Origin: Parabacteroides sp.
GTDB lineage: Bacteria > Bacteroidota > Bacteroidia > Bacteroidales > Tannerellaceae
Assembly (NCBI GenBank): GCA_019417325.1
Contig: DXVO01000015.1
Location: 1 to 36,656 of the forward strand
Reading direction: 5' to 3'
Length of the DNA stretch: 36,656 nt
Part shown: in pieces, positions 33,391 through 36,656 of the stretch
Layout of the letters: the number at the start of each line of letters is the position of its first letter
Position numbering within the stretch: position 1 is the first letter of the stretch
Translations under genes and position numbers: made by a program
Notes under the pieces: generated by a model
The model's database searches: none
What the model was told of the DNA's origin: nothing
The model's input: only the letters and a program-made list of their open reading frames with translations

Positions 33391-36036
33391 ATGAAACACC
33401 GTGTGAAATACGTTTTTCTATTTATCTTCATTTGTGCCGTATATCCCATACAGGCACAAAACAGCAGTTCTTATTTTAAAGATGGACGGCTGTTCATTAT
33501 TAATTCGAGCCACCAGGATATTGCCTGGATGGATTCGCCAGAAGCCTGCATCCAATTCAGGGATGAACATATGATCACCCCTGCATTGGAACGCATGGCT
33601 GAGTCGGAAGACTTTTGTTTTTCAGTAGAAGATGCTCTGTCTTTACGGGAATATTTAGAACGGCATCCGGAAAAATATGACGAGATATTACAATACACCA
33701 AAGAAGGCAGGCTGGAATGGGGAGCAACCTATAAACAACCTTACCAATCCATGTACGATGGGGAAGCACTTATCCGGCAAGTTTATTTAGGCAGGAAATG
33801 GCTGAAAAAGATGCTTCCGGGATGTGATTTCAAAACAGCTTGGAACGAGGATGTTCCGGGTATGGCTCTACAGTTCCCTCAGATTCTGGCAAAAGCGGGT
33901 ATCCCCTACTATCAGTTCAGCAGACACCAACCGGGTTTCTACAAATGGCAGAGCCCCGACGGAAGCTCTATTCTGGGATGGACACCCGGACAATACGAGT
34001 GTTTCAGCCGGCCTGTCAGAGCGGCTGAAACAGACGAAGCTCTTACAGATTCATTTGCAGTCACATTAAATCAATGGAGCGATTATTTTAAAGATAGAAA
34101 TATTTCCGCAGGTTTTCCATATATCTATTCATATGACTTCTCTACCCCGCTCAACTATGATTCCTACTTTGAAAACTGGAATGAAAGGGTTAAGCGTAAC
34201 AACGACAAAGGATTACCCTATATACAATATGCAACAAGCATAATGGCTATGGATTATGTCATCAATAATAAACAAACAAAATTCGATGAATTACAAGGAG
34301 AACGCCCGAATGTATGGCTCTATATCCATGGCCCGGCGCACAGACGTGCCGTAAAAGCAGGAAGAGACGCCAGCAGAATATTAGTTGCCGCAGAAAAGTT
34401 CTCGACTCTAGATGCCGTCCTGAATAATAGTTTTAGCAATTACCCCACCCAATCTTTTAATGAGGCATGGGAAGCTGCCATCTATGCTGACCATGGCTGG
34501 GGTGGAAACAAAGGTGCGATCACCGACCGCCTTTTTCGTGAGAAATATGAGTTTGCCAGGGATATGGGAAAAGATATTCTTCAAAAATCAATTACCCGGA
34601 TTGCCGAAAAGATAAAATTCAATACAATTTACAAACAAGCGGTAACCGTATTCAATGCTTTGTCATGGGAACGTACAGACCCGGTTGTATTTACATTGGA
34701 TGTGGAAGGAAGAATCAACAACCATTTCAAATTAATCGATGAAACGGGTAAAGAAATCGCTTACCAGCTAATCGATAAACATCACTACGAAGGTAACAAA
34801 GACGAAGTGCTGACTTTTACATTCATTGCAGAAAAGGTTCCGGCATTAGGATATAAAACTTATTATCTGGTAGAAGGGATACCTGCCAATAAAGATTTCC
34901 GGATACCGGTTTTTGCTCCTGTTTATGAAAATGATTTTTACCGTATCAAATTAGGAAACGGAGGTATTGAAAGCTTGTATGACAAAACCTTAAAAACCGA
35001 GTATATTAATCCGTCTAAATTCTCAGGTGCAGAATTGTTCACCATGCAATCCATCGGTAACGGTGCCGGAGAATTCACAAATGTGCAGCAACCGGACATG
35101 GAGGGATTCGACCAGTTACGGAACTATCATCAAAACTGGCAATGTATTGAGACCGGACCTATAAGGGATATTTTCCAAATTATACAACCGCTAAAAGAAA
35201 CGAATGTGGCAGTACGTATTATTATGTATAAGACCATCAAACGTATCGATGTGGAAACAGATTTGAATAAGTTCAGCGGTGAAAACTGGCGCGAATTCCG
35301 CCTTGCCTTTCCCATGAATATGCAACAGGCTACAGTAACCTATGAAGTTCCGATGGGGGTAGTGGAAGTGGGCAAAGACGAAATACCCGGGGCTGCCGGA
35401 TTTTCTAAACCTGAACAAATTTATGCCACACCCTGCAAAGAGGTACATCCCAGGGAAGTACAGGACTGGTTCTCCGTATCAAACGGAAAAACAGGCTTAA
35501 CGATCAGTTCCGATGTTGCGGTATTCGACTGGATAGACCCGACAGACAAACCGGTTAATTATCCGGTACTGCAACCGATCCTTCTTGCCAGTAGAAAAAG
35601 TTGTAATGAATTAGGAAATTATTATTTACAGCCGGGTAATCATTGCTATAGCTTTTCAATCTTCACGCACTCTGGGGATTGGAAAAATGGCTACCGACAA
35701 AGTACACAGACCAAACAACCGCTACAAGTCGTACTTAGCACTCCGCAAAAACAGTCCGGATTTATGCCGGAACAATATAGTTTCGGTACAGTTGAAGGAA
35801 ATGGCATCATTGTAAGCACTATCAAAAAATGTGACGATGACGACGCTATTGTACTTCGTTGCTATGATATAGAAGGAAAAGATACCAATTTCAAATTTTC
35901 ATTTTTTGAAAAATTCCGCACTATCGAACACACTAATATTATAGAAGAGGAACCGGATGTAATTAAAACATCGGGGCATGATTTCACCTATAAAATAGGT
36001 CATCATGCGATTGAAACATTTAAAATCCATCAGTAA
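33391..36036 (+). CDS. Glycoside hydrolase family 38 alpha-mannosidase, exported
   Basis: An 881-residue enzyme with a signal peptide ending PIQAQ. The zinc site is HQDIAW (His41, Asp43), with a later His in ADHGWGG, and the likely nucleophile is Asp154 in AWNEDVPG. The order is a catalytic barrel (about 30-310), a helical bundle (WEAAIYADHGWGG) and long C-terminal beta-sandwich domains. It should cleave alpha-mannosides, such as those of host N-glycans or yeast mannan; linkage cannot be told. It is controlled by the upstream LacI gene and is followed four bases later by a cupin gene. The NED form of the nucleophile motif differs from the usual QID, as in other distant GH38 members. Confidence 0.9.
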   Translation: MKHRVKYVFLFIFICAVYPIQAQNSSSYFKDGRLFIINSSHQDIAWMDSPEACIQFRDEHMITPALERMAESEDFCFSVEDALSLREYLERHPEKYDEILQYTKEGRLEWGATYKQPYQSMYDGEALIRQVYLGRKWLKKMLPGCDFKTAWNEDVPGMALQFPQILAKAGIPYYQFSRHQPGFYKWQSPDGSSILGWTPGQYECFSRPVRAAETDEALTDSFAVTLNQWSDYFKDRNISAGFPYIYSYDFSTPLNYDSYFENWNERVKRNNDKGLPYIQYATSIMAMDYVINNKQTKFDELQGERPNVWLYIHGPAHRRAVKAGRDASRILVAAEKFSTLDAVLNNSFSNYPTQSFNEAWEAAIYADHGWGGNKGAITDRLFREKYEFARDMGKDILQKSITRIAEKIKFNTIYKQAVTVFNALSWERTDPVVFTLDVEGRINNHFKLIDETGKEIAYQLIDKHHYEGNKDEVLTFTFIAEKVPALGYKTYYLVEGIPANKDFRIPVFAPVYENDFYRIKLGNGGIESLYDKTLKTEYINPSKFSGAELFTMQSIGNGAGEFTNVQQPDMEGFDQLRNYHQNWQCIETGPIRDIFQIIQPLKETNVAVRIIMYKTIKRIDVETDLNKFSGENWREFRLAFPMNMQQATVTYEVPMGVVEVGKDEIPGAAGFSKPEQIYATPCKEVHPREVQDWFSVSNGKTGLTISSDVAVFDWIDPTDKPVNYPVLQPILLASRKSCNELGNYYLQPGNHCYSFSIFTHSGDWKNGYRQSTQTKQPLQVVLSTPQKQSGFMPEQYSFGTVEGNGIIVSTIKKCDDDDAIVLRCYDIEGKDTNFKFSFFEKFRTIEHTNIIEEEPDVIKTSGHDFTYKIGHHAIETFKIHQ

Positions 36037-36039
36037 GTA

Positions 36040-36471
36040 ATGGTAAATGATATGCAAGTGAAATTAATAGAAACATATAGTCATAAAGGGGAGGGATACA
36101 ATCCCTTCCTTATCCGTAAAGGCTGGCAGGTCGCCCAGCTAAATTATATTCCCGAACAAGGAATTAATTCTATTCTAAAAATAGATGTACATCCTAATAC
36201 TGACGAAGCCTTTATTCTGCTGGCCGGAACCGCCGTATTAATTGCAGCCGCAAGATTAACCAACAATATATCTTACGAAATGACAAACATGGAACAAGGT
36301 GTTGTTTACAATATTCCCAGAGGAACCTGGCATAATATCGCGATGAAGGAAGATGCGCAAGTAATAATCATCGAAAATGACAATACCCATCAAAATGATT
36401 TTGGATATTACTACCTGGAAGAAAGTCAGAAAAAAGCTCTGTATCAGCAAATAGCGAATGAATTAAAATAG
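36040..36471 (+). CDS. Small cupin-like protein of the mannosidase operon
   Basis: A 143-residue protein of one cupin-type beta-barrel: KIDVHPNTDEAFILLAGTAV and YNIPRGTWHNIAM are the two cupin motifs, with candidate metal ligands His and Glu in the first and His in the second. It begins four bases after the GH38 stop; an ATG at 36052 is an alternative start. It may be a sugar isomerase or epimerase or a binding protein acting on the released monosaccharide, but nothing in the sequence fixes that. Confidence 0.7.
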   Translation: MVNDMQVKLIETYSHKGEGYNPFLIRKGWQVAQLNYIPEQGINSILKIDVHPNTDEAFILLAGTAVLIAAARLTNNISYEMTNMEQGVVYNIPRGTWHNIAMKEDAQVIIIENDNTHQNDFGYYYLEESQKKALYQQIANELK

Positions 36472-36519
36472 ACAGGCTGAAAGGATGATATCTTTTTTAC
36501 TTTATTTTTCAGTAAAGAT

Positions 36520-36551
36520 ATTGCATATTTCAAAAAGTTCCTCTACTTTTG
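36520..36551 (+). promoter_or_regulatory. Promoter of tRNA-Asn, copy 2
   Basis: ATTG (36520-36523), 20 bases, TACTTTTG (36544-36551). About 60 bases around it nearly match the block before the first tRNA-Asn. The divergent TATCTTTG box present in copy 1 has lost its G here. Confidence 0.8.
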
Positions 36552-36603
36552 CAGTGCAATTTCGGAGAGCTTCTAAAATAAAGCTTCAAACTGAAAGATA
36601 TAT

Positions 36604-36656
36604 TCTTCCTTAGCTCAGTTGGTTAGAGCATCTGACTGTTAATCAGAGGGTCCTTG
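36604..36656 (+). tRNA. tRNA-Asn (GTT), second copy, cut by the window end
   Basis: The first 53 bases are identical to the copy at 26540, including the acceptor 5' strand TCTTCCT and anticodon GTT at 36638-36640. The 3' half is outside the window. Confidence 0.97.

Larger units (their letters stand above)
36515..36656 (+). repeat. Direct repeat: promoter block plus tRNA-Asn (right copy, open at window end)
   Basis: Same content as the left copy: promoter boxes at identical spacing, diverged leader, and identical tRNA as far as the window goes. Whether the terminator is also duplicated cannot be seen. Confidence 0.85.

Noticed and set aside
26540..36656. Integrative element inserted at tRNA-Asn with att repeats
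   Set aside because: No integrase, relaxase or transfer gene lies between the copies, and the duplication includes the upstream promoter rather than only the tRNA 3' end.

Overview
This window looks like a chromosomal segment of a gut Bacteroidales, Bacteroides or Parabacteroides-like. I cannot fix the genus from sequence alone. The evidence is a SusC/SusD pair with an ECF sigma and FecR anti-sigma factor, Bacteroidetes-type promoters (TTTG or TTG, 18-20 bases, then TAnnTTTG), little Shine-Dalgarno signal, and a gene set typical of host-associated members (bile-salt-hydrolase family enzyme, alpha-mannosidase, GH16, GH43).

Left part (1-11,050). The 3' end of a tRNA-Gly and its terminator are followed by about 700 bases without a gene. 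That stretch holds two inverted copies of a 19-bp dyad element, two promoter-like sequences and an orphan strong terminator. A minus-strand series follows: a secreted GH43 enzyme, an NfnAB/SudAB-type flavoprotein pair, a GroES-fold small protein, a 23-bp tandem repeat array, a DUF4251 lipoprotein, a tight FecCD-type importer permease / ATPase / MATE exporter operon, and an AGCS-type sodium:alanine symporter.

Middle part (11,297-26,440), all minus strand. This is a polysaccharide utilisation locus. In transcription order it holds a GH16 enzyme and an alkaline-phosphatase-superfamily phosphodiesterase, a terminator, then ECF sigma factor, FecR anti-sigma, SusC with an N-terminal STN signalling domain, SusD, a hairpin, and a 1,103-residue DUF5107-TPR protein. 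STN, FecR and ECF sigma form the trans-envelope signalling chain that many Bacteroides loci for host glycans use, so a host mucin-type or phosphorylated glycan target is a reasonable inference. To its right lie an S41/PDZ C-terminal processing protease and a PfkB sugar/nucleoside kinase.

Right part (26,450-36,656). About 10 kb is bounded by two directly repeated tRNA-Asn(GTT) genes, each with the same promoter block. Between them are a choloylglycine-hydrolase family enzyme, the deletion-scarred remains of a peptide-export locus, and a LacI-controlled GH38 alpha-mannosidase plus cupin operon. The export locus consists of the tail of a histidine kinase, a response regulator collapsed to 28 codons, one intact outer-membrane beta-barrel gene, and a C39-peptidase ABC exporter with two internal deletions and a frameshift that runs into the start of an HlyD-like protein. 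The LacI gene has near-identical palindromic operators on both sides.

The most noteworthy observations are the serially deleted export/two-component locus, the duplicated tRNA-Asn brackets, the sigma/anti-sigma PUL with a DUF5107-TPR component, and the orphan noncoding region near the left end.
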